Shown: one piece after another, positions 54,856 to 64,000 of the stretch
Layout: the number at the start of each line of letters is the position of its first letter
Position numbering within the stretch: position 1 is the stretch's first letter
Assembly (NCBI RefSeq): GCF_003234085.1
Contig: NZ_QKSD01000006.1
Span: 124,001-188,000, forward strand
Length of the DNA stretch: 64,000 nucleotides
From: Curtobacterium sp. MCPF17_052
Lineage (GTDB): Bacteria > Actinomycetota > Actinomycetes > Actinomycetales > Microbacteriaceae
Reading direction: 5' to 3'
Translations under genes and position numbers: made by a program
The notes under the pieces: generated by a model
Told to the model about the DNA's origin: nothing
The model's input: the letters and a program-made list of their open reading frames with translations, nothing else
Databases searched by the model: none

Positions 54856-55335
54856 TCACGCCGTGGTGCTGCCCCGCCCGTCGTGGTCGTCCTCGTCCGT
54901 CGGCGGCGCGATGCACATCCGCTCGGCGACGAGGGCGCACACGGTCAGCACGATCCCGCCGCCGAACGCCACCGCGTTCGGCAGGGTCGAGCCTAGCGAA
55001 GGCAGGACGGACCGGGACAGGAGGTACACGAGCAGCCCGAGGGCGAACGCGCCGAACAGCGCCCCGCAGATGCTCGACGCCTTCGCCAGGAACACCACCC
55101 GGGTCGCGTACATCGGGTCCACCCGGCGTCCGTCGTTCCGGCCCCGGGTCTGTCGACGGATCGGCGCGGCCATGAACAGCAGGGCGATGCCGATGAACAG
55201 CAGCGTCAGGCCGAGGGGGACCGACATCAGGAGCGTCGGCGACTGCCGGGCGGTCAGGGCGGTGTCGACCGCGAAGCCGGCGACGGCCGCGACGACGGCG
55301 ACGCCGATCAGGGTGGAGGCCCGGGTCGGCTTCAC
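54856..55335 (-). CDS. DUF3180 domain membrane protein
   Basis: A 159-aa protein with four membrane helices in two pairs (about 8-28, 35-56, 82-105, 118-140). The KASSICGALFGAFALGLL region is typical of DUF3180, an actinobacterial family always found next to folK. Function unknown. ATG overlaps folK by 4 bp. Confidence 0.9.
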   Translation of the reverse strand: MKPTRASTLIGVAVVAAVAGFAVDTALTARQSPTLLMSVPLGLTLLFIGIALLFMAAPIRRQTRGRNDGRRVDPMYATRVVFLAKASSICGALFGAFALGLLVYLLSRSVLPSLGSTLPNAVAFGGGIVLTVCALVAERMCIAPPTDEDDHDGRGSTTA

Positions 55336-55862
55336 GGGGTGACCTCCGGCGCGGCGCGGTCGAACAGGCGGGGTTCGTCGACCCGGTCGGTGTCGTCGCC
55401 CAGCGCCGCGAGCAGGGTCGTGACGGACCCGTGGCCCGGCAGCACCGCCTCCGGGTCGGCGTCCGCCCAGGGCGCGAGCACGAACGCCCGCTCGTGGGCG
55501 CGCGGGTGGGGCACGGTGAGCGTGTCGGTGTCGATCCGCAGGTCGTCGAGGGCGATCACGTCGAGGTCGAGCGTCCGGTCACCCCAGCGGACGTCGCGGG
55601 TGCGGCCGTGCGCGTCCTCGATGCCGTGCAGGGCGTCGAGCAGCTCCTGCGGCGCCAGGTCGGTCTCGACGACCACGACACCGTTCCGGTACCGCGGCTT
55701 CGTCGTGTCGAGGCCGTCCAGGGTGAGGGCGACGGACTCGACCTCACGACTCGAGGCCACCGGACGGACACCGGGCAGCGCGGCGACGGCGGCCGCAGCG
55801 GCACGGAGGGTGCTCCCTCGGTCGCCGAGGTTCGCACCGAGGGCGATGACGGCGCGCGTCAC
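55332..55862 (-). CDS. folK: 2-amino-4-hydroxy-6-hydroxymethyldihydropteridine diphosphokinase
   Basis: A 176-aa HPPK that transfers pyrophosphate from ATP to the pterin in folate synthesis. ALGANLGDRGSTL at the start, then RYRNGVVVVET and the signature RDVRWGDRTLDLDVIALDD with pterin and Mg-binding Asp residues. Overlaps folB and the DUF3180 gene by 4 bp each. Confidence 0.95.
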   Translation of the reverse strand: MTRAVIALGANLGDRGSTLRAAAAAVAALPGVRPVASSREVESVALTLDGLDTTKPRYRNGVVVVETDLAPQELLDALHGIEDAHGRTRDVRWGDRTLDLDVIALDDLRIDTDTLTVPHPRAHERAFVLAPWADADPEAVLPGHGSVTTLLAALGDDTDRVDEPRLFDRAAPEVTP

Positions 55863-56275
55863 GCTCCTTCCTCGAGCGGGTCGCTCTCGGCGGCGGCCGC
55901 GTCGTCAGGGCGCACCGCGGACTCGCGCCGGATGGTGATCGACACGTCGGTGAACGGCACGGTGATCGGGGCCTGCGGCTTGTGCACCGTGACCTCGGTC
56001 GCCAGGGCGGCACGGTGCGTCAGGACGGCCGCGGCGATCCGCTCCGCCAGCGTCTCGATGAGGTCGACCGGGTCGCGTTCGATCTCGGCGACGACCTGCT
56101 CGGCGAGCACGCCGTAGTGCACGGTCTCGGCCAGGTCGTCCGAGTCGGAGGCGGCGGTCGCGTCGACCTCGACCGCGACGTCGACGACGAAGTCCTGTCC
56201 GTCGGCGCGTTCGTGGTCGAAGACCCCGTGGTGCCCGCGTGCGCGGACTCCGACGAGGCGGATGGTGTCCCTCAT
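55859..56275 (-). CDS. folB: Dihydroneopterin aldolase
   Basis: A 138-aa FolB. It starts DTIRLVGVRARGHHGVFDHERADGQDFVVDVAV, including the catalytic Tyr/His region, and has DDLAETVHYG with the conserved Glu and the VTVHKPQAPI end. It splits dihydroneopterin to the hydroxymethyl pterin used by FolK. Overlaps folP and folK by 4 bp. Confidence 0.95.
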   Translation of the reverse strand: MRDTIRLVGVRARGHHGVFDHERADGQDFVVDVAVEVDATAASDSDDLAETVHYGVLAEQVVAEIERDPVDLIETLAERIAAAVLTHRAALATEVTVHKPQAPITVPFTDVSITIRRESAVRPDDAAAAESDPLEEGA

Positions 56276-57234
56276 GATCGAGCTGCCCTCCAGGCGTCCC
56301 AGACGTCGAGTACGGCGCGGGTCGGCGCCGGGTCGTGCACACGGACGCCCCAGGCGCCGCGTTCGGCCGCCAGCAGGCTGATCGCCGCCGTGGCCAGGTC
56401 TCGTTCGACCGGGGGTGCCCCGGCCGCACTGCCGACGCCGTCCAGGAACCGCTTGCGGGACGCTGCGACCAGGACCGGCAGACCGATCGAGGCGAAGCGT
56501 TCGTAGCCCGCCAGGATCTCCCAGTTCTGCTGCCCGCGCTTGGCGAAGCCCAGGCCCGGGTCGATGACCACCTGCTCCTGGCGCACGCCGAGGACGATGA
56601 GTTCGGCGACCCGGAGTTCGACCTCGCGCCGCACTTCCTCCACGGCGTGGGTGTACTCGGCGTTCCGGTACATCCGGTCACTGTGGCCGCGCCAGTGCAT
56701 GACGACGAAGCCCACGCCGGTCTCGGCGACGACCCGGGACATGTCCGGGTCGACGAGCCCACCGGAGACGTCGTTGACGATCACGGCACCGAGCTCGACC
56801 GCGCGTTCGGCGGTGCTGGCGTTCATCGTGTCGACACTCACCGCGATCCCCTCGGAGACCAGCTGCTGCACGACCGGCAGGACGCGCTCCTGCTCGACGT
56901 CCACCGGCACCCGTTCCGCCCCGGGCCGGGTGGACTCCCCGCCGACGTCGACCAGGTCGGCCCCGGTCGCGACCAGGTGTCGGGCGTGCGCGAGTGCCGC
57001 GTCGACGGCCAGGTGCAGGCCGCCGTCGCTGAACGAGTCGGGGGTGACGTTGAGGATCCCCATCACGCGGGTGCCCTCCGGGGTGGAGCGACCGCGGCGA
57101 CGGCCGGTCACGATCTCCGGCACCGGTGCGGGTGCTCGGAGGTCGATCGCGACCGTCGCCGGCGCTGCTGCTGCTTCGCGGGCCCGGCTCACCTCGGCGA
57201 GCCGACGCGACCGTCTCGTCGGCAGGTCGGTCAT
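56272..57234 (-). CDS. folP: Dihydropteroate synthase
   Basis: A 320-aa DHPS joining pterin pyrophosphate with p-aminobenzoate. GILNVTPDSFSDGG at 59-72, DVGGESTRPGA, NDVSGG and VAASRKRFLDG are the family motifs. There is an N-terminal extension of ~50 residues without homology. The ATG lies 6 bp after the ftsH stop; folE, often found between these two genes, is absent. Confidence 0.95.
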   Translation of the reverse strand: MTDLPTRRSRRLAEVSRAREAAAAPATVAIDLRAPAPVPEIVTGRRRGRSTPEGTRVMGILNVTPDSFSDGGLHLAVDAALAHARHLVATGADLVDVGGESTRPGAERVPVDVEQERVLPVVQQLVSEGIAVSVDTMNASTAERAVELGAVIVNDVSGGLVDPDMSRVVAETGVGFVVMHWRGHSDRMYRNAEYTHAVEEVRREVELRVAELIVLGVRQEQVVIDPGLGFAKRGQQNWEILAGYERFASIGLPVLVAASRKRFLDGVGSAAGAPPVERDLATAAISLLAAERGAWGVRVHDPAPTRAVLDVWDAWRAARS

Positions 57235-57240
57235 GCCGGC

Positions 57241-59229
57241 CTACGCGGGGGCGATACCGGGGTTGCCGAACGGGCGGTGACGACGCGGCTTCGAGGCGTC
57301 GATCCCGACGGGCTCCTCGGCCATCGCGGCGGCCTTGCCCGGGACCTCGATCGCGGGCAGGTCGCTCACCGGACGCTTGTCGCTCGAGAGCCACTGCGGG
57401 CGCTCGGGCAGCTTGCGGACGTCCTTGAAGATCTCCACGAGCTCCGGAGCGTCGAGCGTCTCCTTCTCGAGGAGCTCACCGGCCAGGCGGTCGAGGATGT
57501 CGCGGTTGGCGTTGAGCACCTGGTAGGCCTCGTCGTGCGCGGCCTCGAGCAGGGCGCGGGTCTCGGCGTCGACGGTCTCGGCGATGTTCTCCGAGTAGTC
57601 GCGACCGGTGCCGCCGCTCATGTCACGGCCGACGAACGGCTCGCTGGACCCGGAGCCGAGCTTGACGGAACCGACCGCCTGGCTCATGCCGTACTCGGTC
57701 ACCATCTTGCGGGCGGTGCCGGTGGCCTTCTCGATGTCGTTCGACGCACCCGTGGTCGGGTCGTGGAACACGATCTCCTCGGCGACACGGCCGCCCATGG
57801 CGTACGTCAGCTGGTCGAGCAGTTCGTTGCGCGTGACGGAGTACTTGTCCTCGAGCGGCAGGACCATCGTGTAGCCGAGGGCCCGACCACGCGGCAGGAT
57901 CGTGATCTTCGTCACCGGGTCGGTGTGGCGCATCGCTGCGGCCGCCAGGGCGTGACCACCCTCGTGGTACGCGGTGATGAGGCGCTCCTGGTCGGACATG
58001 ATCCGGGTGCGGCGCTGCGGGCCGGCCATCACGCGGTCGACGGCCTCGTCCAGGGCGCGGTTGTCGATGAGCTGCGCGTTCGACCGGGCGGTCAGCAGCG
58101 CGGCCTCGTTGAGGACGTTCGCCAGGTCCGCACCGGTGAAGCCCGGCGTCTTGCGGGCGAGCAGCTCGAGGTCGACGCTCGCGGCGAGCGGCTTGCCCTT
58201 CGCGTGCACCTCGAGGATCTGCTTGCGCCCCTGCAGTCCGGGCGCGTCGACGCCGATCTGCCGGTCGAAGCGGCCCGGGCGGAGCAGCGCGGGGTCGAGC
58301 ACGTCGGGACGGTTCGTCGCGGCGATGAGGATGACGTTCGTCTTGCCGTCGAAGCCGTCCATCTCGACGAGGAGCTGGTTCAGCGTCTGCTCGCGCTCGT
58401 CGTTGCCGCCGCCGATGCCGGCGCCACGGTGACGTCCCACGGCGTCGATCTCGTCGATGAAGACGATGGCGGGCGAATTCTGCTTCGCCTGGTCGAAGAG
58501 GTCACGGACGCGGCTCGCGCCGACACCCACGAACATCTCGACGAAGTCCGAACCGGAGATCGAGTAGAACGGCACCCCGGCTTCGCCGGCGACGGCGCGG
58601 GCGAGCAGGGTCTTGCCGGTTCCGGGAGGGCCGTAGAGGAGCACGCCCTTCGGGATCCGGGCGCCGACGGCCTGGAACTTCGCGGGCTCCTTGAGGAACT
58701 CCTTGATCTCGTGCAGTTCCTCGATGGCCTCGTCCGCACCGGCGACGTCGGCGAAGGAGACCTGCGGGTTCTCCTTGTTGTTCATCTTGGCCTTGGACTT
58801 GCCGAACTGCATGACCTTCGAGCCGCCGCCCTGGGCGCTCGAGAGCAGGAACCAGAACAGGGCACCGATGAGCAGGAACGGCAGCAGCGTCAGCAGGAGC
58901 GACACCAGGACGTTCGACTGCTGGACGTGGTCGTTGTAGCCCTTGGGCAGGTCGGCCTGCGAGACCGCCTCGACGACCTCGGTGCCACGGGGGGTCGAGT
59001 AGTAGAACTGCTCGGTGCCACCGTCGTTGCGGAGCGTGAGGTCGACCCGCTGCTCGGTGGAGTTGACGACGGCCGACGAGACCTTGCCGTCCGAGAGCTG
59101 CTCGAGGCCCTTCTGGGTGGAGATCTCCTGGGTGCCGGACTGGGCGATGAACGTCCATCCGACGAAGATCCCCACGACTGCGAGCAGTATCCAGATGTAC
59201 GGCCCGCGGAGGATGCGCTTGAAGTCCAT
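57241..59229 (-). CDS. ftsH: ATP-dependent zinc metalloprotease FtsH
   Basis: A 662-aa membrane-bound AAA protease. Two transmembrane helices (about 10-29 and 107-129) flank an extracytoplasmic domain; Walker A GPPGTGKT (200-207), Walker B VFIDE (256-260), [12 protein letters not shown] and the zinc site HEGGH (422-426). It degrades membrane and regulatory proteins. ATG 59229 (MDFKRILRG) is preferred over an upstream start at 59340. Confidence 0.97.
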   Translation of the reverse strand: MDFKRILRGPYIWILLAVVGIFVGWTFIAQSGTQEISTQKGLEQLSDGKVSSAVVNSTEQRVDLTLRNDGGTEQFYYSTPRGTEVVEAVSQADLPKGYNDHVQQSNVLVSLLLTLLPFLLIGALFWFLLSSAQGGGSKVMQFGKSKAKMNNKENPQVSFADVAGADEAIEELHEIKEFLKEPAKFQAVGARIPKGVLLYGPPGTGKTLLARAVAGEAGVPFYSISGSDFVEMFVGVGASRVRDLFDQAKQNSPAIVFIDEIDAVGRHRGAGIGGGNDEREQTLNQLLVEMDGFDGKTNVILIAATNRPDVLDPALLRPGRFDRQIGVDAPGLQGRKQILEVHAKGKPLAASVDLELLARKTPGFTGADLANVLNEAALLTARSNAQLIDNRALDEAVDRVMAGPQRRTRIMSDQERLITAYHEGGHALAAAAMRHTDPVTKITILPRGRALGYTMVLPLEDKYSVTRNELLDQLTYAMGGRVAEEIVFHDPTTGASNDIEKATGTARKMVTEYGMSQAVGSVKLGSGSSEPFVGRDMSGGTGRDYSENIAETVDAETRALLEAAHDEAYQVLNANRDILDRLAGELLEKETLDAPELVEIFKDVRKLPERPQWLSSDKRPVSDLPAIEVPGKAAAMAEEPVGIDASKPRRHRPFGNPGIAPA

Positions 59230-59385
59230 GTGATCCGGGCCCGACGGCCCGACACCTTTCTGCTGCCTGAAGTGCGTGCCGCTCAGCATACGGCCGTCAC
59301 TCTGTGGCGAGAATGGGTGTCCTCTGCGGGCGAACTCCACGGATCAGGAGCATCGCCCTGCGGACGACGCCCCTGGCACCCGCTT

Positions 59386-59456
59386 GCACCTGACGTCGCG
59401 GTCGCACCTGACGTCCCGGTCGCGCCTGGCGCCCGGTCGCGCCTGATGCCCGGGGC
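59386..59456. repeat. 18-bp tandem repeat, four degenerate copies
   Basis: Units start at 59386 (GCACCTGACGTCGCGGTC), 59404, 59422 and 59439, with growing divergence. They lie directly after the 3' end of hpt, in the gap leading to ftsH. Could influence message ends or be neutral. Confidence 0.6.
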
Positions 59457-59459
59457 GGA

Positions 59460-60011
59460 TCAGGAGTAGACGTGCGGCGCGAGGATGCCGATGCCGCGCA
59501 GGTTGCGGTAGCGCTCGTCGTAGTCCAGGCCGAACCCGACCACGAACGCGTCCGGGATCTCGAAGCCGGCGTACTTGACGTCCACCTCGACCTTGGCGGC
59601 CTCGGGCTTGCGGAGCAGGGCGACGATCTCGACGCTGGCGGCCCCGCGGGACTGCAGGTTCTGCTTGAGCCAGGACAGCGTCAGACCGGAGTCGATGATG
59701 TCCTCGACGATGATGACGTCGCGGTCGTGCAGGTCGGTGTCGAGGTCCTTGAGGATCCGCACCACGCCGGACGACTTCGTGCCGGAGCCGTAGGACGACA
59801 CCGCCATCCAGTCCATCCGCGCCTGCATCTTGAGGTGGCGGGAGAAGTCGGCCATGACCATGACCGCGCCCTTCAGCACGCCGACGAGGAGCGGGTCACG
59901 CCCGGCGTAGTCCCGGTCCACCGCAGCGGCGAGTTCGGCGATCTTGTCGTCGATCTGCTCGGGGGTGAAGAGCACTTCGGAGAGGTCGGCCTGCACGTCG
60001 GAGAGTTCCAC
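59460..60011 (-). CDS. hpt: Hypoxanthine phosphoribosyltransferase
   Basis: A 183-aa purine salvage enzyme converting hypoxanthine or guanine to the nucleotide with PRPP. The PRPP loop is VIIVEDIIDSGLTLSWL (about 97-113); LKGAVMVMADF precedes it and FVVGFGLDYDERYRNL is near the end. It follows tilS by 9 bp, the usual tilS-hpt-ftsH order. Confidence 0.96.
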   Translation of the reverse strand: MELSDVQADLSEVLFTPEQIDDKIAELAAAVDRDYAGRDPLLVGVLKGAVMVMADFSRHLKMQARMDWMAVSSYGSGTKSSGVVRILKDLDTDLHDRDVIIVEDIIDSGLTLSWLKQNLQSRGAASVEIVALLRKPEAAKVEVDVKYAGFEIPDAFVVGFGLDYDERYRNLRGIGILAPHVYS

Positions 60012-60020
60012 CGGACCAGC

Positions 60021-61061
60021 CTAACCGCCCGCGTGCGGCTCCCTGGCGGCGAAGGACACCCGTTCGCCCGTCCGCGTGGCACGGACACCGGGCAGGTCGA
60101 TCGGTCCCTGGCCGTGCCAGTCGGTCACGAGCCGGCAGACCTCGAGCGTCTGCAGTCGGGACAGGGTCACGCCGAACTCGCTCTCGACCGCGAGTCGGAC
60201 GAGTCGCTGCCGGAGTGCCGGTGGGTTCGCGGCGAGCTGCGGCACGGACAGCGAGATGCCGGCCTCGGAGTGCTCGGCGAGGTCCTCCGCCATCTCCTCG
60301 GCGAAGTGGTCGAGGGCCGCGGAGTCCTCGCGCAGCTGGTCGGCGGTGCGGGCCAGGGCCTCCGGCACACCGGGTCCGAGCTCCCGCTCGAGGACCGGCA
60401 TCAGCGCGTTCCGCACCCGCACCCGCGTGTGCGCCGGGTCCTCGTTCTGGGGGTCGTCCCACGGGTCGAGTCCGGAGGCGGCACAGGCCTGACGCGTGGT
60501 CGCCCGACGCAGCGCGAGCATCGGCCGCGCGAGCGAGGGCCCCGGCCGGTCCGGCCGCACCAGCGGCGCCATGCCGGTCAGGCTGTCCGGTCCGCTCCCC
60601 CGCAGCAGGCCGAGCAGGACCGTCTCGGCCTGGTCGTCGAGCGTGTGGCCGAGGAGCACGAGGGGTGACCACTGGGCGGCCGCGACCGACGTGATCGAGG
60701 CGTAGCGGGCCTCCCGGGCGGCGGCTTCCGGACCACCCGCGGTCCCGACGTCGACACGGTCCACGACGACCGGCGCCAGCCCGAGCGAGGCGGCCTGCCG
60801 GGAGGCCCGTGCCGCGACCGCCTCGGAACCCGCCTGCAGCGCGTGGTCGACCACGACCGCGCCGGCGCGCAGGCCCTGCTTCGGTGCCTCGAACGCGGTG
60901 GCCGCCGCGAGGGCGAGCGAGTCGGCTCCGCCGCTCAGCGCCACCAGGACGAGGTCGCCCGGTGCGACGACCTGTTCGTCGAGCGCGCGGGCCAGCGCGG
61001 TGCGGACCGCCAGACGGACGGCGGCGACGGCGGGATCCAGCCGGGGACGCTCGGTGTTCAC
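60021..61061 (-). CDS. tilS: tRNA(Ile)-lysidine synthase
   Basis: A 346-aa TilS that modifies C34 of tRNA-Ile(CAU) to lysidine. The PP-loop ATP motif SGGADS is at 43-48; [21 protein letters not shown] follows and [25 protein letters not shown] marks the family. The C-terminal domain is short, as usual in actinobacteria. Divergent from ppa. Confidence 0.95.
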   Translation of the reverse strand: MNTERPRLDPAVAAVRLAVRTALARALDEQVVAPGDLVLVALSGGADSLALAAATAFEAPKQGLRAGAVVVDHALQAGSEAVAARASRQAASLGLAPVVVDRVDVGTAGGPEAAAREARYASITSVAAAQWSPLVLLGHTLDDQAETVLLGLLRGSGPDSLTGMAPLVRPDRPGPSLARPMLALRRATTRQACAASGLDPWDDPQNEDPAHTRVRVRNALMPVLERELGPGVPEALARTADQLREDSAALDHFAEEMAEDLAEHSEAGISLSVPQLAANPPALRQRLVRLAVESEFGVTLSRLQTLEVCRLVTDWHGQGPIDLPGVRATRTGERVSFAAREPHAGG

Positions 61062-61127
61062 CCGGTAACGTTAGCCGGGCCGTCCCGACGGCCGACAGAC
61101 CACCACCGGAAGAACCAAGGAGTGCAC

Positions 61128-61619
61128 ATGGCCGCGTACGACGTCGTCGTCGAGATCCCCAAGGGCAGCCGCAACAAGTACGAGGTCGACCACGAGACCG
61201 GTCGCGTGTACCTGGACCGCGTGCTCTTCACCTCGTTCGTCTACCCGACGGACTACGGCTTCTTCGAGCAGACCCTGGCCGACGACGGCGACCCCGTCGA
61301 CGCGCTGCTGCTCCTGGAGTACCCGACCTTCCCGGGCGTGGGCGTCAAGGTCCGCCCGGTCGGCGTCTTCAAGATGAGCGACGAGGCCGGCATCGACGCG
61401 AAGGTCCTCGTCGTCCCCGCGAAGGACCCGCGCTGGGCACACATCCAGGACATCTCGGACGTGGACGACCAGACGAAGGCCGAGATCGCACACTTCTTCG
61501 AGCGCTACAAGGACCTCGAGCCGAACAAGTGGGTCAAGGCCGAGGGCTGGGGCGACGCCGCCGAGGCCGAGGCCATCGTGCAGGCCGGCCAGGCCGCGTA
61601 CGTGCCCGCGGGTCACTGA
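61128..61619 (+). CDS. ppa: Inorganic pyrophosphatase
   Basis: A 163-aa family I soluble pyrophosphatase. [13 protein letters not shown], the metal-binding [22 protein letters not shown] and [14 protein letters not shown] are diagnostic. It removes pyrophosphate from biosynthetic reactions. AAGGAG precedes the ATG. Divergent from tilS across 66 bp. Confidence 0.97.
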   Translation: MAAYDVVVEIPKGSRNKYEVDHETGRVYLDRVLFTSFVYPTDYGFFEQTLADDGDPVDALLLLEYPTFPGVGVKVRPVGVFKMSDEAGIDAKVLVVPAKDPRWAHIQDISDVDDQTKAEIAHFFERYKDLEPNKWVKAEGWGDAAEAEAIVQAGQAAYVPAGH

Positions 61620-61638
61620 CGCTCGTCTGCTGACACGC

Positions 61639-61673
61639 GAACGGCCCGGTCCCCTCGTGGGGCCGGGCCGTTC
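61639..61673. terminator. Terminator between ppa and the NlpC/P60 gene
   Basis: GAACGGCCCGG pairs with CCGGGCCGTTC, extended by CCCC/GGGG with one bulged T, loop TCGT, followed by a T-poor tail. It lies between convergent genes. Confidence 0.82.
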
Positions 61674-61687
61674 TGCGGTGTTCGGGG

Positions 61688-63175
61688 CTACAGGGCGCCG
61701 CTCGGACGGGCGACGTACGGCAGGAGCTGGCTCGGGGTCCACACCGCACGCTCGACGACGCCGACACCCGGGCGGGCGGCCTCGACCATCCGCCCGTTGC
61801 CGGTGTAGATCGAGTCGTGGTAGCCGCCGGATGCCGCACCGTTGGTCGAGTAGAACAGGATGTCGCCCGGCTGGCGCTGCGACAGCGGCACCAGGCGGCC
61901 GATCGAGCCGAAGTAGTTGTACTGCCAGACGACGTTGTGCCCACCGGTCGTGATGCCCTGCGAGTTGTAGGCCATCATCACCAGGCCGGAGCAGTCCCAG
62001 ACGTTCGGGCCGGCACCGCCCAGGACGTAGGCCTTGCCGAGCTGTCCGCGGGCGTACGCGATCGCGCCGGCGGCCTTGGACGGGCTGCTGACGACCGGGG
62101 CCGGCGCGGGCGCGGGCGCAGCGGGCTTCGGGGCCGCGGGCTTCGGCGCTGCGGGCTTCGGCGCAGGTGCGGCCGGCTGCGGTGCGGGCTGTGGGGCGGT
62201 CGGCTTCGGGGCGACGGGCTTCGGGGCGGCCGGCTTCGGCGCTGCCCCGGTACCACCCGAGGGCGCGGACGACGAGGGGTTCGACGTCGACGGGTTCGAG
62301 GTGACGGGCTTCGACGCGGGCGGGACGTCGGTCGTCGATCCGCCTGGACCGCCCGCGCCGCCGTTCGCTGATGCGGGACGCGCCGCGTCGCGCTTCGCCT
62401 GGGCGGCGAGCTGGATCTCGGCCTGCTTCGCCTGCTGCGCCGACCAGTACGCCTGCTCGGTGGCCACCGAGGTGCCCCTGATGAACGCGAGCTGCTCGAG
62501 GACCTCGTCCTGCTTCGCCTGCCCGGACGCCAGCGCGGACTGTGCGTTCGCGGCGACGTCGTTCGCGCTGTCGAGCGCGTCCTTCGTCTTCTCGGTCGCG
62601 GCGGTCAGGGCCTTCGTCGCCTGCCGCTGTTGCGCGGCGAGGGCATCCACGGTGCGCTGGTCCGACTGCGCCTTGTCGAGCACGGTCGCGGACCGCTCGG
62701 ACAGGTGCGTCATCGTGCCGACCTGGTACAGCAGGTCCTTCGCGTCACGGGAGTCGACGAGCATCGACGTGGACAGGTCACCGCCACCCGAGCGCGAGAG
62801 TTCGACGACGAGGGCCGCGACCTGGCCGGCGGACCGCTTCGCCGCCGCCTTGGCACGCTTCGCCTGACCGGTAAGACCGTCCAGCGTGTCCTTGGCCTCC
62901 TGCTGCTGCGACGCTGCGAGGGAGTACCGCTGCCCCGCCTCCTGCACGGTGGCACCGGTGCGGTCCACGGTGGCCTGGAGGCTCGACATGCGTGCCGTCA
63001 GGGCGTCGACCGTCCGCTGCTTCGCGGCCTGGTCGTCCTTCGCCGCCTGCACGTCCTTCCACGACGGAGCGGACGGGGCCGCCTGCGCCGGGACGGCCAC
63101 CACGAGCGAGAGCCCGAAGCTGAGCATCGAGACGGTGGCGAGACTGCAGACGAGGGAACGTGCAGGCTTCTTCAT
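61688..63175 (-). CDS. Secreted NlpC/P60 peptidoglycan hydrolase
   Basis: A 495-aa secreted protein. Signal peptide (about 1-32, cleaved near PAQA), a long coiled-coil region (about 38-265), an Ala/Pro/Lys-rich linker with repeated APKP units (about 300-365) and a C-terminal NlpC/P60 domain. The latter has nucleophile Cys395 in WDCSGLV and His453 in GGYHDSIY. It should cut peptide stems in the wall, as RipA-type enzymes do at division. The M23 gene lies 31 bp upstream on the same strand, so both are probably expressed together. Confidence 0.93.
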   Translation of the reverse strand: MKKPARSLVCSLATVSMLSFGLSLVVAVPAQAAPSAPSWKDVQAAKDDQAAKQRTVDALTARMSSLQATVDRTGATVQEAGQRYSLAASQQQEAKDTLDGLTGQAKRAKAAAKRSAGQVAALVVELSRSGGGDLSTSMLVDSRDAKDLLYQVGTMTHLSERSATVLDKAQSDQRTVDALAAQQRQATKALTAATEKTKDALDSANDVAANAQSALASGQAKQDEVLEQLAFIRGTSVATEQAYWSAQQAKQAEIQLAAQAKRDAARPASANGGAGGPGGSTTDVPPASKPVTSNPSTSNPSSSAPSGGTGAAPKPAAPKPVAPKPTAPQPAPQPAAPAPKPAAPKPAAPKPAAPAPAPAPVVSSPSKAAGAIAYARGQLGKAYVLGGAGPNVWDCSGLVMMAYNSQGITTGGHNVVWQYNYFGSIGRLVPLSQRQPGDILFYSTNGAASGGYHDSIYTGNGRMVEAARPGVGVVERAVWTPSQLLPYVARPSGAL

Positions 63176-63206
63176 GCGGGTCAGTGCCTCCTGGCAGTGC
63201 TCGTGC

Positions 63207-64000
63207 TCATACCGAGATCCCCCGCGCTGCCATGAAGGGGACGGGATCGACGGCTGCGCCGTTCACCCGGGTCTCGAAGTGCAGGTGGCAGCCGGTCGAC
63301 CAGCCGGTCGAACCGACCTGCGCGATCTGCTGTCCTGCGGTGACGTGCTGGCCGGCGGCGACCATGATGCCGCCGTTCACGATGTGCCCGTAGGCCGTCG
63401 AGATGCCGCCACCGTTGTCGAGGATGACCTCGTTGCCGTAGCCGCCGCCGTTGCCCGCGAAGGTCACGGTGCCGGACGCTGCAGCGTAGATCGGCGAGTA
63501 GCAGGCCGGGGCGAGGTCGACGCCCGCGTGCAGTGTGTAGACGTGCGTGTACGGGTCGACGCGGAGGCCGTAGGGGCTCGACTGGAAGCCGGCGGCCGGG
63601 CGTACCCATCCGGACGAGTTCGCGGCGCCGCCGCCGGACGCGCCGCCACCGGACGCCGGGACACCCGCGGTCGCTGCGGCCGGGAGTGCCCGGGCGGCTG
63701 CGGCAGCCGCGGCGGCACGCTCCCGGGCGAGACGCGCCTGGCGCTCCTTCTCGATCTTCACGCCCTTCTCGTACCCGGCCTGCGTCGTCTTCGTCTTCGA
63801 CGTCAGGAGGGCGAGTTGGGCCTCCAGGCGGTCCTGGTTGGCGGCCTGGGCGGCCACGGCGGCCTGCGCCTGGTCCGCGGCGCTCTGCGCGGCGCGCATC
63901 TTCACCTGGGCCTGGGCGGCGAGCTCGCCGAGCGCGTCCTCGGCGACCTTCGACTTGTCGGCGAGGGCCTGGGCCGTCCCGCGGTCCTGGCTCGCCTCGG
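63207..64000 (-). CDS. M23 family metallopeptidase, 5' end outside window
   Basis: The frame stays open to the window end, so the start and any signal peptide are missing. Visible are an Ala/Gln-rich coiled coil (EALGELAAQAQVKMR through the EKERQARLARERA segment), a Gly/Ala/Ser linker and a C-terminal LytM/M23 domain. The domain has HAGVDLAPAC (metal His and Asp), NGGGISTAYGHI and HLHFE. It is either an active endopeptidase or an EnvC/RipA-activator-like factor; the metal residues look intact. Followed by the NlpC/P60 gene. Confidence 0.92.
   Translation of the reverse strand, partial: EASQDRGTAQALADKSKVAEDALGELAAQAQVKMRAAQSAADQAQAAVAAQAANQDRLEAQLALLTSKTKTTQAGYEKGVKIEKERQARLARERAAAAAAAARALPAAATAGVPASGGGASGGGAANSSGWVRPAAGFQSSPYGLRVDPYTHVYTLHAGVDLAPACYSPIYAAASGTVTFAGNGGGYGNEVILDNGGGISTAYGHIVNGGIMVAAGQHVTAGQQIAQVGSTGWSTGCHLHFETRVNGAAVDPVPFMAARGISV

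Noticed and set aside
56335..59469. Rightward open frame of over 1000 codons opposite folP and ftsH
   Set aside because: Spans two conserved genes on the other strand and has no recognisable domain; long open frames are expected by chance in such GC-rich sequence.
60706..60809. Inverted 11-mers CGGGCCTCCCG and CGGGAGGCCCG inside tilS
   Set aside because: They match the palindrome core but encode conserved-type residues with ordinary codons (Arg-Ala-Ser-Arg and Arg-Glu-Ala-Arg), so coincidence is likelier than insertion.

Overview
The window is very GC-rich (roughly 70%), with strong third-position G/C bias. The gene content and order (tilS-hpt-ftsH-fol genes-DUF3180-PH-lysS, clpC, radA, an actinobacterial short ArgA, CsoR-CopA-CopZ) point to an actinobacterium of the family Microbacteriaceae. 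Curtobacterium is my best guess, but that comes from gene content only, not from a database comparison.

Layout, left to right. 1-5.1 kb: the 3' part of a stress-type short-chain dehydrogenase, a small acidic protein, then a copper module in which copZ, copA and a DUF4396 membrane protein run leftward from a shared operator region with the divergent csoR. 5-20.7 kb: accessory metabolism and regulation, mostly in short units. These include two TetR regulators with visible operators, a BLUF blue-light sensor, an acyl-CoA synthetase divergent from an AraC regulator, msrA, two lipoproteins, a flavin monooxygenase-like gene with an AmiS/UreI channel, an MTA/SAH nucleosidase, and a cupin-CMD pair. 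Convergent gene pairs here are repeatedly separated by near-identical perfect palindromes (family core GGGAGGC..GCCTCCC), probably bidirectional terminators that also behave like a dispersed repeat.

20.7-25 kb: a degraded, partly low-GC island ending at tRNA-Ser(CGA). It holds an RHS core fragment, an unidentified 322-aa protein, an HTH-like gene, a frameshifted small gene, a 44-bp tandem repeat and an orphan antitoxin-like gene. A 20-21 bp direct repeat that includes the tRNA terminator brackets it. 25-37.4 kb: core functions (GDSL hydrolase, radA, desaturase, cold-shock protein, ArgA-type acetyltransferase, clpC, NAD kinase, a sigma-70 family factor). The sigma gene is preceded by an array of GTACCCC inverted repeats.

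37.4-49.6 kb: a ten-gene leftward operon plus a GntR regulator. In transcription order it encodes a BtpA/SgcQ TIM barrel, a SIS isomerase, a PfkB kinase, an Asp/Glu/hydantoin racemase, an amidohydrolase, a PuuE/NodB-like deacetylase and a complete dipeptide-type ABC transporter. Most junctions overlap by 4-8 bp, so the genes should be translated together. I cannot name the substrate; the combination suggests import and breakdown of a nitrogen-containing, possibly sugar-linked compound. This is the best candidate for an undescribed pathway. 49.8-61.6 kb: the conserved lysS-DUF2520-PH-PH-DUF3180-folK-folB-folP-ftsH-hpt-tilS block, apparently lacking folE and panC at their usual places, with ppa divergent. 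61.7 kb to the end: two secreted cell-wall hydrolases, the last one truncated by the window.
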